The position numbers and the translations under genes were made by a program. Below, one piece after another: positions 1 to 10,024 of a DNA stretch of 27,500 bases. Position 1 is the stretch's first letter; every line of letters starts with the position of its first letter. The notes below the pieces were generated by a model. The model was not told the origin of the DNA and searched no databases. It worked only from the letters and a program-made list of their open reading frames with translations. Origin of the DNA: Chrysomallon squamiferum (lineage: Eukaryota > Mollusca > Gastropoda > Neomphalida > Peltospiridae); NCBI GenBank assembly GCA_012295275.1, contig CM022671.1:31041250-31068749 (forward strand), written 5' to 3'.

Positions 1-1104
1 CTTACAACTACAGGACTCAGATATATAGAGTTTCCATAGTGATAGAGGAATCTTTAATTATTTGGAAATAAAATCGGAGTGTTATTGAATAAGTACATTT
101 ATTTACATTTATTTATTTATTTTTACGTGTATATGGGATTATAAATAACAGTGACATCGAAGAGATAAAACGTAATTAAAATATACAAGATCTGAATCGT
201 TTTCAGAATATAAATTTCCTGAAATGAAATTTTGGGTTCATTTTGTACACATATCAGTATTAATTTAAAATCTAGAGAATGGAATTCTCATACATCACAC
301 GTTATAACTCTGTAAATGAAGTTCACGCTCTAAGTTATAATTACTGACGCTTCAAATGTAATTCACGCTACAAGGTATAACTACACACGATGTAAATGAA
401 CTCCACGCTATAAGTTACAATTACTGAAACTATAATCCTAGTTCACGCTGTAAGTTATAATCATGACGCTATAAATGGGGTTCAAATTTTTTATTGTAAT
501 TTATTATTAATAAATTATATAAATAAGGTTCATGCAGTGAATTACAATTACTGAATTAGGTTTACATAATAAATTATAATTTAATGATGTTATAAACGAG
601 ATGCATGCTATAAATTACAATTTCTTTCTGACGCTGTAAACTAGACTTCTGCAACAAATCACAGTTAATTAATGACGCGTCGAAAGATTTTCGTGTTACA
701 TGCAACAATTAATTCACACTTGAAACCATAACTAATTTCTCGTGCTCAACCTGTACGACTGATAATTAATTGCACGCTGATAACGTGCCATCTTTCAAAA
801 CAAAAAGCACGCGAGGTACGCTTAAACCGCAAACCGCACTGACGTTCATTACGAGGCAATTTGTCATCTGCGCGAAGAAAAGTAATGGCTGGAGTCGCTC
901 TCAATTATGGCTCTCTAATGCGAGGAGTTTAAAAAGTGAACTCGCTCTCTAATGAAGTGAGATTTAAAACTCGTGGCATTTAGGGGGGAGGATCTGTTTG
1001 TGTCAATATTATGTTCAAGCGACCACATCCGTCGCTAAATTGATCAAAATTGCAGGCCAGACCAAGCGCGTGTTTGGAGGGTTTAGCATCGTGTTAACAA
1101 ATAC
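1..1104 (-). other. Intron 2 (5' part) of the rost-like gene
   Basis: This is the DNA immediately downstream, on the minus strand, of the exon 2 donor (CAG|GTATTT, GT at 1104-1103). I found no further exon with an acceptor and an open frame on the minus strand before the window edge, so the rest of the gene probably lies to the left. The segment is AT-rich; 301 to about 670 is a decayed minisatellite, annotated separately. The 700-1080 part is less AT-rich, but I see no coding match there on either strand. Confidence 0.6.
301..670. repeat. Decaying 40-bp minisatellite
   Basis: A 40-base unit repeats head to tail. The clearest copies are 321-360, 361-400 and 401-440, followed by 441-479 with a small deletion. 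Each has the skeleton ttcacgct..taagttata..tact..(gc)..taaatg. A half copy precedes at 301-320. Beyond 480 the same words (gttcatgc, ataaattacaat, gacgctgtaaa) recur to about 670 with much more divergence and irregular spacing. It looks like an old tandem array whose left part is better preserved. It lies inside intron 2 of the rost-like gene. Confidence 0.7.
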
Positions 1105-1336
1105 CTGACAGGATGTCTTTCCTCTTGGTCGTCACAAAAACCAAAACCGCGGCTTCCATCCACGTTTCCACTGTCAGCATTAGGTAGGTCCAGTTGCTGA
1201 GGTAGATGAACCATTTGCCTTTGTCCGATGACGTCGCAGACGTTCCTGACGTCAAGGCGAGGCTCGTTGCAATCCAGGCGGTGTGAAAAGCGGCCCAGAA
1301 CAGCCTCCATAACGAGTACAGCTTCGAGTGGCCCCA
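1105..1336 (-). CDS. rost: Rolling stone-like protein, coding exon 2
   Basis: This internal exon encodes residues 27-103 plus one base of the next codon. Reading down the minus strand it begins WGHSKLYSLWRLFW and contains KWFIYLSNWTYLMLT near residues 67-81, a pattern I recognise from rolling stone-family membrane proteins. Two hydrophobic segments stand out, about residues 32-54 and 68-96, joined by a short polar Ser/Thr-rich loop and followed by a basic TTKRKD stretch, as expected of a multi-pass membrane protein. The acceptor is a pyrimidine-rich run ending TTTCCAG (AG at 1338-1337), with a possible branch point TTAAC near 1368-1372. The donor is CAG|GTATTT at 1104. The exon is 232 nt, enters in phase 0 and leaves after the first base of a codon, so the gene must continue left of the window. 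GC content is well above the flanks. Drosophila rost is needed for myoblast fusion; what this homologue does is not shown here. The family call rests on recall, not a search. Confidence 0.82.
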
Positions 1337-1458
1337 CTGGAAACAAAACAGAAAGAAAGAAAGAAACGTTAAAAAAGATAAATTGTTTACGCGATGAAGC
1401 CAGAAGCCAAAGGGCAAACAGTTACAACAGGTAAAAATGTGAGAGGATCTGGCGGCTT

Positions 1459-1514
1459 TTTTTTTTTTTCTCTCTTTTTTTTTTTTTTTATTATTTTATT
1501 TTTTTTTTTTTTAA
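1459..1514. repeat. T-rich run
   Basis: Nearly pure T interrupted by a few C and A bases, just inside intron 1 upstream of exon 2 on the minus strand (A-rich in transcript sense). The stretch from here to about 2400 is otherwise ordinary AT-rich intron with other T or A runs near 1680-1695 and 1991-2020. I see nothing coding in it. Confidence 0.6.
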
Positions 1515-2419
1515 TGAAAAATTTTAAAGAGTTTCTGATGTGATAACATATAATTCTTATTTTCTCTGTGGGACGCTAACATTCTTAATGTAAAACGTGC
1601 GGTTTTATTATGGCAATAAATTCTTATGTCAGAGGGGTTAAATCTGAATAGCAGTAATTTCTGTTTCTGGCATTTTGAGAAAAAAAAAAAAAATGTTTTT
1701 TTATCTGCAACCGTAACCGTAAGTCAAGGGGGTACTACATTTATTCTGAAGGTTTCGTTAGATTTGGGAAGGTCGTTAAAAAAAAAAGAGTTCAATTTTC
1801 TTATTAGATGTGGATGTCGTAAAGTTGAATAAACAGATCATTTATCAGCACTCCTGTGACTGGAGGTGCAGTACGTTTGACTTGAATGTTTGCAAAGAAA
1901 CAGGTTATAACCATAAAAAAACAACAGAAACTATTCCCCGCTGTTGTTCCATTACCACAGTCTTAAATTTATAATCTTTTCTCTTCTGTCTCTTTTTTTT
2001 TTTTTTCTTAAATTTTTTTTAGGAATCGTTCAAAATTTATAGTTTTCCTTTCCAGATATTATCAGCTGAAATAGTGGCAGCAGTGAGTGATGAGATAACT
2101 GAAAACCATTCCACTGATAATTTAATAATCATTTAGAGTAAGAAACATTTATTTTTGTCGTCTTCTGATTACATTGAACAAAAGGTTAGATACCCGCTGA
2201 GTTTTGTTAACGCACGTGCTGAGTGATTGCGCACGTACACGTGTGTGTGTGTGTGTTATTGACTTTGTGTGTCAGCGTATTGACGTTTTGCTGAATTGCT
2301 AAAATTGAGAATCAGGGAAATCAGAGGATGTCTGTTACAGAATTGTTATGTTCGAGAACTAGAAGATAAGTGGAATGAGAGAAATATTCTTAAAATCTAT
2401 TTTCTTAGAATCTGTTTGT

Positions 2420-2740
2420 TAGTAAACCGGAATATTATTAGACTGTTACATTAATGAAATGAGTTCTTAGTGATTTTTTTAGATTAGTGAATTTTACTGA
2501 ATTTTCATATTAATGAATATGTAATGTTAGTAAATTTGTAATGTTACTGAATTTTTATGTTAGTGAATTTGTAATGTTACTGAATTTTTATGTTACTGAA
2601 TTTTTAGATTACTGAATATTACTGAATTTTTGCGTTAGTAAATTTGTAATGATAGTGAATTCTTATGTTACTGAATTTTGCTGATTTCTTATGCTAGCGA
2701 ATTTGTAATGTTAGCGAATTTATATGTTAAAGAACTGTGA
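2420..2740. repeat. Degenerate 16-18 bp minisatellite
   Basis: Variants of gttactgaatttttat and gttagtgaatttgtaat repeat head to tail roughly a dozen times, densest from 2490 to 2730. The unit length wavers between 16 and 18 bases, with alternating Gly-less frames that contain stops, so it is not coding. Looser copies of ttagtgaa and ttagtaag words extend to about 2930. Confidence 0.65.
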
Positions 2741-2944
2741 TACAACTGAAGTGATATCTTTTGAAAAACTGGTTTATTAACAGGTTTGCGTTAGCGGACT
2801 GGAAACTGAACTTTATTCCTCTGTTACACTAACCCACCGTTACCTTAAAGAAATACCACATTTATAACGTCTAGTGTTAATCAGTTAGTATGTTAGTGAA
2901 ATACTGTTAGTAAGTTGGACGGTTAGTTACAAATAAAGTTGCTG

Positions 2945-2956
2945 CGTCACGTGACG
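2945..2956. promoter_or_regulatory. Perfect palindrome containing an E-box
   Basis: The 12-base palindrome cgtcacgtgacg has the TCACGTGA core bound by USF/MITF/TFE-type bHLH-leucine zipper factors. It stands in a locally GC-richer patch (2940-3110) of intron 1. Whether it is used cannot be told from sequence; one such site in 27 kb could be chance. Confidence 0.3.
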
Positions 2957-3429
2957 ACCTCCACAGCTTCACGTATGCAGACAATTTCAAGAATCCGCGT
3001 GTTTTATTCCACACCTCCCGAACGTGCATTAATCATGAAAAGTACTTCATGGCCCTCCCCCTCTCCTTTGGCACCGCCTCTGCCCGCAGAAATCTCGACA
3101 CACCCTTGTTAAACACACAACCTCTAAACAATAAATTAGCTGCATTATCCAAACCATCCAGATTTCATATACACAAACATAAAACAAACCAGTCAGCGAA
3201 AGATAAAGGAGAAGAAACAAACACATTTTTCCAAAAGAGAAAAAAGAAGAAGAAGAAAAAAAAGAATGGGATATGAGAACTCTTGTTAACTGCCTTACCC
3301 AGCAAAAAAAAAGGAGGGTCAGCAGTGAAAAGGGGGCTGGGATCAGAACACCTGTTCCCCCTCCCTCATCATTAGTGAGAAGCTCACGGGGTACAGAGTA
3401 AGAACATTACGAACATTTTAAACGAGCCG

Positions 3430-3725
3430 GTTTTTTTTCTGTTTTGCTCATCTGCGAAACGGCGGGACGAGACGGCGATTAGGCCGCGGTTCACGAAGTA
3501 TAAAACCCAATTAGCGAAATCTCACATCTACGACGATTCACCAGATCGTTTTTTTTTTTTTTTAGCTAAGTATCTGTTATCATCGAGCATGTCAAATGCC
3601 ATACACTCTCGATCTAACCTTTTTGGTAAATATATACATTACCCTCGAGTTTATTTATGTATCTAGCAAACTGGATCTCCGCCGCGGCCAATTAAAGAGA
3701 ATCTATCGCTTTGGAAAGCGAGAGT
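3430..3725. other. GC-richer intronic patch with short inverted repeats
   Basis: Against an AT-rich background this patch is CpG-bearing. It holds ggccgcgg at 3482-3489 and its complement ccgcggcc at 3682-3689, a TATA-like tataaaac just after 3495, and the near-palindrome tcgctttggaaagcga at 3706-3721. I see no open frame resembling a protein. It might be a remnant of an old mobile element or a regulatory patch; the evidence is weak either way. Confidence 0.25.
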
Positions 3726-3981
3726 CTCGGAGATTTAACATTCGCAGGCTGACGAGAAGTTAACGCAAGAGTTAAACAGATCATTAAAAGAAAAAAAGTC
3801 AGTCGTTAAGTTAAAAGAAGAAAATGTTTCATTAAGAAAAGTCAGTCATTAAGTTAAAAGAGAAAAAAAAATGTTTATGTTGAAGTTTGAGAGAAGTTAC
3901 GGCAACAGAAGATCGAGTTAGTTGCTTTGAAAGCACAGGAAACGAAAAAGTCTGGAGTCTGTAGCTAGGTAGGTAGAACTT

Positions 3982-4046
3982 GATGGCCTCTGTAGCTCAT
4001 TTCCCCGACGCTTGGCTGATCTTGTGCCGGTTTCAGACTATTGCAC
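3982..4046 (+). other. Possible tRNA-derived remnant
   Basis: On the plus strand, tgtagctcattt resembles the tRNA D-arm/box A (TGTAGCTCAGTT). It is followed by cgcttggctgatc, like an anticodon-arm segment, then gccggtttcagac, a box B-like word with one extra base. Order and spacing suit a decayed tRNA pseudogene or the head of a tRNA-derived SINE. The box B is imperfect and I could not show a folded cloverleaf, so this is a suggestion only. Confidence 0.3.
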
Positions 4047-4260
4047 TTTTTGGACTATTTTTCCGTTCCGCCCAGTTAAGTCACTGACGTAATGTAAAAA
4101 TGAAAGTCCATATTTGGTGTCTGCATAAAATGTTCGTGCAAAAGATGCTCTGCTGCTAACAGGAAAAAGAGGCAAGTTTCGTGTAAAGACTGTGAATTAG
4201 CTAATGTTTGATTATAAGAGTCAACGTACTGTTATACCTTCGTTAATCAAGACAGATTGC

Positions 4261-4380
4261 TAAACATACAAACAGCTAAACATACAAACAGCAAAACATA
4301 CAAACAGCTAAACATAGAAATAGCTAAATGTAGAAACAGGTAAACAAACAAAGAGCTAAACATACAAAGAGCTAAACATT
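4261..4380. repeat. 16-bp minisatellite, about 7.5 copies
   Basis: The unit taaacatacaaacagc begins at 4261 and repeats exactly every 16 bases at 4277, 4293, 4309, 4325, 4341 and 4357, with a partial copy at 4373. The first two copies are identical and later ones differ at one to four positions. It is A-rich and non-coding. Confidence 0.85.
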
Positions 4381-4560
4381 CTTTCATATCAACTTTCAGA
4401 AAGTTTCACTTACGTAACTAAAATAATACATGTGTGTTACTATATTCTTCGTTAATACTTAAAAAGATCTTATAGACGCATCTTGATATAAAAGCAAAGC
4501 ATTGGACCATCAAGGCCTTATATATCTGGATTGTCGCATTGGCTAGAGTGTTGGGGAAAA

Positions 4561-4562
<2 letters not shown>

Positions 4563-4599
<37 letters not shown>
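4563..4599. repeat. (CA)n microsatellite
   Basis: An uninterrupted run of about 18 CA units within intron 1. It sits 28 bases before a box B-like word at 4628-4638. Confidence 0.9.
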
Positions 4600-4603
<4 letters not shown>

Positions 4604-4665
4604 AGTACAACTATGAGATCACTGAGAAGATTTGAACCTGCATTCCAGCGTTGTCATGGTATGCA
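4600..4665 (-). other. Possible box B of a tRNA-derived SINE
   Basis: agatttgaacc at 4628-4638 reads GGTTCAAATCT on the minus strand, close to the polymerase III box B consensus. On that strand it is followed after about 28 bases by the (GT)n tract at 4563-4599, as in SINEs ending in simple repeats. No convincing box A is visible upstream, so this may be chance. Confidence 0.22.
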
Positions 4666-5039
4666 AAATACTGTTACAGTATCATCTCTCACTCTGCAAA
4701 TAATATCATGTAGGTTTTTTATTCAGGCCAAAACAAAAATGTAGATATTGTTCTTCGGAGACATATACATTCCAAAGCAAAAGGAACTGATATTCCGAGA
4801 ACGTTAGGATCATACGACGTTATCTAAGATGTGATCTTGTCCACGTTCCATCCTTCTACAGCTACATCACAGATCACTGCTAACAAGCTCTCAGTGACGT
4901 TGTCAAATGTCTTTTGTAACATTTTCTTTACTGATGGTAAAAAAGGGAAATAAGTTAAACGAAAGTTAGGTACAAAGATGTGTATATAACTATGGGTGTA
5001 TGTACCCCAAAGTATGTATGAATGTTTATGTGTAAGTAT

Positions 5040-5052
5040 ATATATGCATGTA

Positions 5053-5083
<31 letters not shown>

Positions 5084-5102
5084 GATACATACATTGTATG
5101 TG

Positions 5103-5186
<84 letters not shown>

Positions 5187-5400
5187 GTATGTATATGTAT
5201 GTATGTGTGATTGTATTCATGTTAATATGTGGACAGGTATGTAAGTATGTATATATGTATGCATTGTATGTATGGTTCTATGTATATAGGAATGCATTGA
5301 ATGTATGTTTATATGTATATATGTAAACGTATTTTCGCGTGTATTATGTATCTATGGATGCATATATGAATGTTTGTACGTATGTAGATGTATGTATATC
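5040..5400. repeat. (TA)n array with (TATG)n flanks
   Basis: The core is an uninterrupted (TA)n of about 39 units at 5106-5183, with a shorter TG/TA run at 5057-5083. Rightward it grades into variants of tatgtatg and atgtatat to about 5400. Long TA tracts can extrude cruciforms and are prone to length error, so the stated length may differ between individuals. Open frames across it are translations of the repeat only. Confidence 0.9.
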
Positions 5401-5865
5401 TGTGTAGATCCACAGAAACATGGAGATAGTAAAGAAAGGCAAATAAAAGAAGTAACGTACAAAAAAAATTAAAAATTAAGAAAGAAAGAAAAGAAAGTGT
5501 AATTTAACAGACCACTGAACAGACAGTTTTTACATATTACGTTTTCTATGATTTATTAAACTGAAGTAATGAACGAAAGAAAAAAACAGAGAAGCGCATA
5601 CAATAAGACAAGGAAAACAAAAAAACAACAGAATGATAAAGTGAAACAGGAAAAGAATCGAAATAAAAGAATCCATTAGAATAGATTGTGTTCTCCTTTG
5701 ACAGCGTAACTTTTTTTTTCATGTTTACAATTTACAAATGAACCCAACCGTTTTACTCAGTGCTGTGTAATATTTTATATTTTATTGCCAATTAACCACG
5801 TGTTCTTTATGGTGTTTGAAAACGTGCATTCACTTGATGTAACATCGATCACCTGGAAGACGAAT

Positions 5866-5927
5866 ATAATATATATATATATTCCATTTTATATATGTGT
5901 GTGTGTGTGTGTGTGTATGTGTGTAAC
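5866..5927. repeat. (AT)n and (GT)n microsatellites
   Basis: A short (AT)n at about 5868-5881, then about 11 GT units at 5896-5917 followed by tatgtgtg. The preceding 460 bases and the following 500 bases (5928-6420) show only A-rich and ordinary intronic sequence. Confidence 0.8.
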
Positions 5928-6436
5928 GTAAAGGCAAAGATAAAATGAAAAATAATATAAAGAAAAAGATTAAGAAAAAAACTGAAAGAGCAAAAAGTAG
6001 AAAAACAACAACAACAAACATTTAAATTTAAAAATGAAGTGCACAACGGTGCAGAAAAGGGGGAAACAACTACATTATCACTGGCGCCGTCTTCTCAGCA
6101 TGAATTTAATGTGAAGACGTCGACGTTGATGGTGACGTTTGCCACGGGCATTAAAAACATTTCAAAGTTTCCGCGATCGTAAAGGTTTCAAACTTCTGAC
6201 TGCGGTTGTAACATCAGAACTTTTTTCACTCCGGTTCAAAGAGATGCTCCGACACTTGAAGATGCCGTGTACGTTGAAGAATCCCTCATGTCTTTGAATT
6301 ATTTTTATTTTTCTCTTTTGAATAGCAGCAGTAAAACAATCACACTCGACTGCTACGTATAAGGCAATATATCTGTCTGTCTTAGTGCGCGTTACGTCTA
6401 GGTTAGCAGGAAATAAATTAGCAAATAGATAATGAA

Positions 6437-6535
6437 TGTGTGAATGAATGAATGAATGAATGAATGGACGAATAAATAAATAGTTAAGTAAATAAGTGAA
6501 TATGAGGATGAATAATAAATAAATAAATAAATAAT
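6437..6535. repeat. (GAAT)n / (AAAT)n tetranucleotide array
   Basis: About six gaat units from 6442 to 6466 pass through degenerate gaataaat and agtaaata into a second aaat run at 6511-6533. Confidence 0.8.
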
Positions 6536-6559
6536 ATTAATAGTTAATAGTCCAACGGG

Positions 6560-6645
6560 ATATATATGTATGTGTATGTACGTTTAAGTACGTATGTGTA
6601 TGTGCATGCAAACGACCGTGTTTTTGTGTGTGTGTGTGTGTGTGT
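6560..6645. repeat. TGTA-rich patch and (GT)n
   Basis: atgtatgtgtatgtacg variants lead into about ten GT units at 6624-6645. A poly(A) run follows at 6739-6758. From 6760 to 7560 I see only intronic sequence; the open frames on both strands across 6920-7181 overlap each other, lack recognisable domains and are probably chance. Confidence 0.75.
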
Positions 6646-7561
6646 TTGTGTCTTCCAGGACATGAAACAAACTCTACCTTACAAAATCATACATATATCA
6701 TCCTTTACAAGTAAACCAAATCAAAGCTGGAAAGGTTAAAAAAAAAAAAAAAAAAAAAGGCTAGCGTACAAACAACTGATGAAAAGTGCCTGCGTGGGAG
6801 AGAGAGAAAAAGAGAGAAAAGAATACGACACCGCTGTACACATTGTTGTGACGTTGAAAACCGTCACCTGGTAACCATACAATGCTCGAAGTGACGTAAT
6901 ATCTAACAAAAACAGACATTCAGGATTTCACCGAGAAGCGGAACGCGGTGTTTTTATACCATTCAGAACGAAAACTATGCAAAAAAGAAAAAAAGAAAGT
7001 GAATTCAATCCTAGCAGACCTAGAACTAGAAAGAGAACTAGAACACGCAAATAACATCGCCCAGCACAAAACAGCGAGAGGGAGGCGCCAATTACGTACC
7101 CCCGCGGTTCCGCGCTTTAGACATGTGCCCCCCGTTTTCTTCAACACAGGAAACAAAACATTCAAGGAAATGTTTTGGTAAAATGAGCTCAGTTAATTCC
7201 CGATCCTGTCACTGATAGAGAAACCACAGAGGCTTATTAAAGACTTGATTCCTTCTGGCATTTTACATTAGTGGGAAAAGAAAACACCTCGAAAACATCT
7301 CGATATATTTGAAGAAAAAAAAAAAAGAAGGATTTTTCTCGTTCGACAGAAGCCGGGAAATTTCTATTTATTTTGGAAATGACTAAGATTTTGTTGTTTA
7401 GTGTTAGCGTCCTAAGTCATTTCTCTGATCCTAAACTCTCAATCCAGACACCGACTCCGGTACAAACTGTTGAACATAGATAGAACAAATGACTGCTCCA
7501 TATGTTTTGATGTTAATGGTTAACAGATTGCCATCTATATCGTATTGTGTAATAATGACGA

Positions 7562-7645
7562 AAGGAAAAACAACAACAACAACAACCCTGCCCCTCAGAA
7601 AAACAAAACGAAACTAAACAACAAACAAAAACAAAACAAAAACAC
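7562..7645. repeat. (AAC)n and A/C-rich tract
   Basis: Six AAC units at about 7569-7586 and an AAAC-type run near 7600-7640. Beyond it, 7646-8165 is non-repetitive with moderate GC but has no protein-like open frame I recognise. Confidence 0.7.
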
Positions 7646-8177
7646 AGTCACCCTAACTACTCCATTACGATGCACCATTGTTAACACCTTCCCGTAAAGG
7701 TCAATTCACACGCTACGACTTCTGATAACACAACGCCGTGGAAGCCGGCGACCATTCTAACCTAGCCTCAGCTTTCTCACATGCAGATCGGTATTTTATT
7801 TACACTAACCGCTTATGAGTTTTATCTCAGTTGATAGTGTTATCCCGTCACATGGATATTTCTGCTGGATTTGTTGTGACGCCAGCCGATTGAGATCAGA
7901 AGCATTTTAAACTGTTTTTTTTACTATAAACGGACTTTGGTCTCAGTCGACGATCGGTTAAAACGTGCGACCTACTTTCTGAACATTGTCGCGCGCTCTG
8001 TAATGTCACGGAGTCCTCGTGCATTGCCGTCAGTCTTCAGATATTCATTCAGATACATGCATCGCAGCATCTGGGGAAACAATTCAGAGCTTTCGGTTAA
8101 GTGTTTATTTTCTTGTACTCTGGTTACATTATCGACTTGAGACGAACTTGAATAGATAATGAAACTAATCCATAGCA

Positions 8178-8299
8178 GTTTATTCTTTTCTTTTCTTTAT
8201 CTTCTTTCCTTCTTTTTCTTTTTTCTTTTCTTTGTCTTTTTCTTTTTCTTTTCTTTGTCTTTTTATTTATTTATTTATTTATTTATTTATTTTTCTTTT
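8178..8299. repeat. Pyrimidine tract and (TTTA)n
   Basis: About 85 bases of nearly pure T/C (ttctttt variants) run into (TTTA)n at 8262-8291 and end ttttcttttcag. The end mimics a plus-strand splice acceptor, but no open frame follows and the resident gene is on the other strand. Confidence 0.7.
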
Positions 8300-8348
8300 C
8301 AGGGGGCGTGTAATTAATTCGCAGTTTCGCTTGTTGCACACGCCCCTG
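8300..8348. other. Inverted repeat with GC-box arms
   Basis: cagggggcgtgt at 8300-8311 and acacgcccctg at 8338-8348 are complementary over 11 pairs with one bulged G and a 26-base spacer. Each arm carries a GGGGCGTG/CACGCCCC word of the kind bound by Sp1/KLF zinc-finger factors. It may be a hairpin or a paired factor-binding site in intron 1. Confidence 0.45.
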
Positions 8349-8669
8349 GTGTTTACAGTTTCAGTACGGAGATAACAGAAATCGTGAAGGTTCGGCTTAA
8401 TTCCTATTCGCACGATTATGATCGACGTGAGATAATTACATCAAGATCGCGAACGTGCGTTTTATGAATAAACTATGTAGGGTTACCGTAACATGTCACG
8501 AGGTCGAAAAAAAAATATATGTATATATATATATACATACATGTTTTAAAAATAAAAATGCAAAACATATTTCAGGACGATGATACGGAAAATGTTTATC
8601 ATGAGAAAACAAACTTGAGTGCTTTCAGCGGTTTAAGATTTAAATACGTTTTGGTTGACAATGTGATGA

Positions 8670-8670
<1 letters not shown>

Positions 8671-8702
<32 letters not shown>
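8671..8702. repeat. Poly(T) run, 32 bases
   Basis: A pure T run in intron 1. It could be the reverse of a retroposed poly(A) tail, but no element or target-site duplication can be delimited around it. Confidence 0.85.
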
Positions 8703-8706
<4 letters not shown>

Positions 8707-8990
8707 AGCATTTACGTTAATAATACTTTAGCGTCGTGTTAAAGATACCGTACATGTTTATTGCTGAAATTTAACTTCACTTGAGATACAATAAAGTGTA
8801 GATATGTTTTTATGTGCGTGTGCGTATGTGTGTGTGTGTAAAGTAATAGTTAATTCATTAAAAAGAAACGTTTTATCGAGTTTGCCAAGTAAAAATGTAG
8901 TATCAAAATTAACAGAACTTTTTTAGTGATACAATTTTATTACGAGAATATTTATAAATAAAAATGTTATAACCATTGTCGTTGTTGGTT

Positions 8991-8992
<2 letters not shown>

Positions 8993-9032
<40 letters not shown>

Positions 9033-9053
9033 TTTAGTTTTAGTAGTAATAAT

Positions 9054-9103
<50 letters not shown>
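8993..9103. repeat. (AAT)n and (TAG)n arrays
   Basis: About 13 AAT/ATA units at 8993-9031, a short T/A spacer, then about 16 TAG units at 9054-9103. A similar AAT-then-TAG pair occurs at 13393-13438, which suggests the two trinucleotide arrays travel or arise together in this genome. Confidence 0.9.
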
Positions 9104-9209
9104 AATAAATATAAACAATATCTACTACTTCCACTCCTATTTTGAAAGTTATTTTCGCAATTCTAAAACCAATGTTTTCAAATTTGTTCTGTAATTGTTC
9201 TACATTACA

Positions 9210-9317
9210 TTAATTAATTAATTAACTTATTTATTGATTTATTAAATTTTATATAATATTTATTTATTTATTTATTGGTAAAATTTGTTTGTGGTAGTAG
9301 TAGTAGTAGTAGTAGTT
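9210..9317. repeat. TTAA/TTTA runs and a second (TAG)n
   Basis: ttaattaattaatta around 9211-9224, tttatttatttattt around 9259-9276, then about eight TAG units at 9294-9317. The 9330-9480 stretch is GC-richer with overlapping open frames on both strands but no recognised protein. Confidence 0.75.
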
Positions 9318-9627
9318 GTTGTTTATGTTGTAGTTCCAGGAATGACGACGCGGAGTTTTTAACACAACTCACGTCTGACTCGTGTGTTAAACTGCGAGAC
9401 AACACGACGCACGGACTGCAGCCAGTAAATAACACGGATGTTGCGCGTGATGCTGTTCCGTGATGCCCCCCGCCCATGGGAGATAGCTGCAGGTAAATGA
9501 CTCGTGACCTATGAGAGGTGAAATGTAACCAGCCTGTGTCTGAGGTTTAATAATTTTGTGGTAAAAAAATGTAGTTTTCGTCTGTGGGTTGCAGTGCACC
9601 GAATCGTTTTATCGCTGCTGCGTTGTG

Positions 9628-9662
<35 letters not shown>
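9628..9662. repeat. Poly(A) run, about 34 bases
   Basis: A pure A run preceded by gtg and followed by taagaatt. It could be a retroposed tail, but I cannot define an element upstream. A poly(T) run follows at 9728-9748. Confidence 0.85.
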
Positions 9663-9664
<2 letters not shown>

Positions 9665-9879
9665 AGAATTAACAAATGCTGAGTTGGTGGATGAAAACGT
9701 GATCAGAATAGGACGTTGATTTTTTTAAGATTTTTTTTTTTTTTTTTTCCCGGATCTTTAGATAAAAATATTTAAATAAATGAGATTATAAACATTTTTT
9801 TAATTTAATTTTTTTTCTTTTTCAAATTAGCTTCGGATAGCTAATTTTGCAAGGAAGTATAAGAAACTTTTCCACCATG

Positions 9880-10024
9880 ATCACATCATCATCATCATCG
9901 TTATCGCCGCAATCATTTCTACCGTCATCGTCATCATTATTAGCATCAATAACATAATATTATTACCATCATTATCACTGTTATATTAATATTTTATTAC
10001 CATCATCATCAACATCATCATCCC
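9880..10024. repeat. Degenerate (CAT)n / (TTA)n array
   Basis: catcatcatcatcatcg opens a run of imperfect CAT, CGT and TTA triplets lasting about 140 bases. The frames it opens would read poly-His or poly-Ile/Ser but contain stops. From 10025 to 11090 I see only T-rich intron with no gene or array beyond homopolymers near 10648-10670. Confidence 0.7.

Noticed and set aside
1228-1434. Plus-strand frame and second minus-strand frame across exon 2
   Set aside because: They are shadow frames of the rost-like exon, whose membrane-protein translation and splice signals are much better supported.
6920-7181. Overlapping open frames of 77 and 81 codons on opposite strands
   Set aside because: No recognisable family, no splice context, and both strands being open suggests chance in moderately GC-rich sequence.
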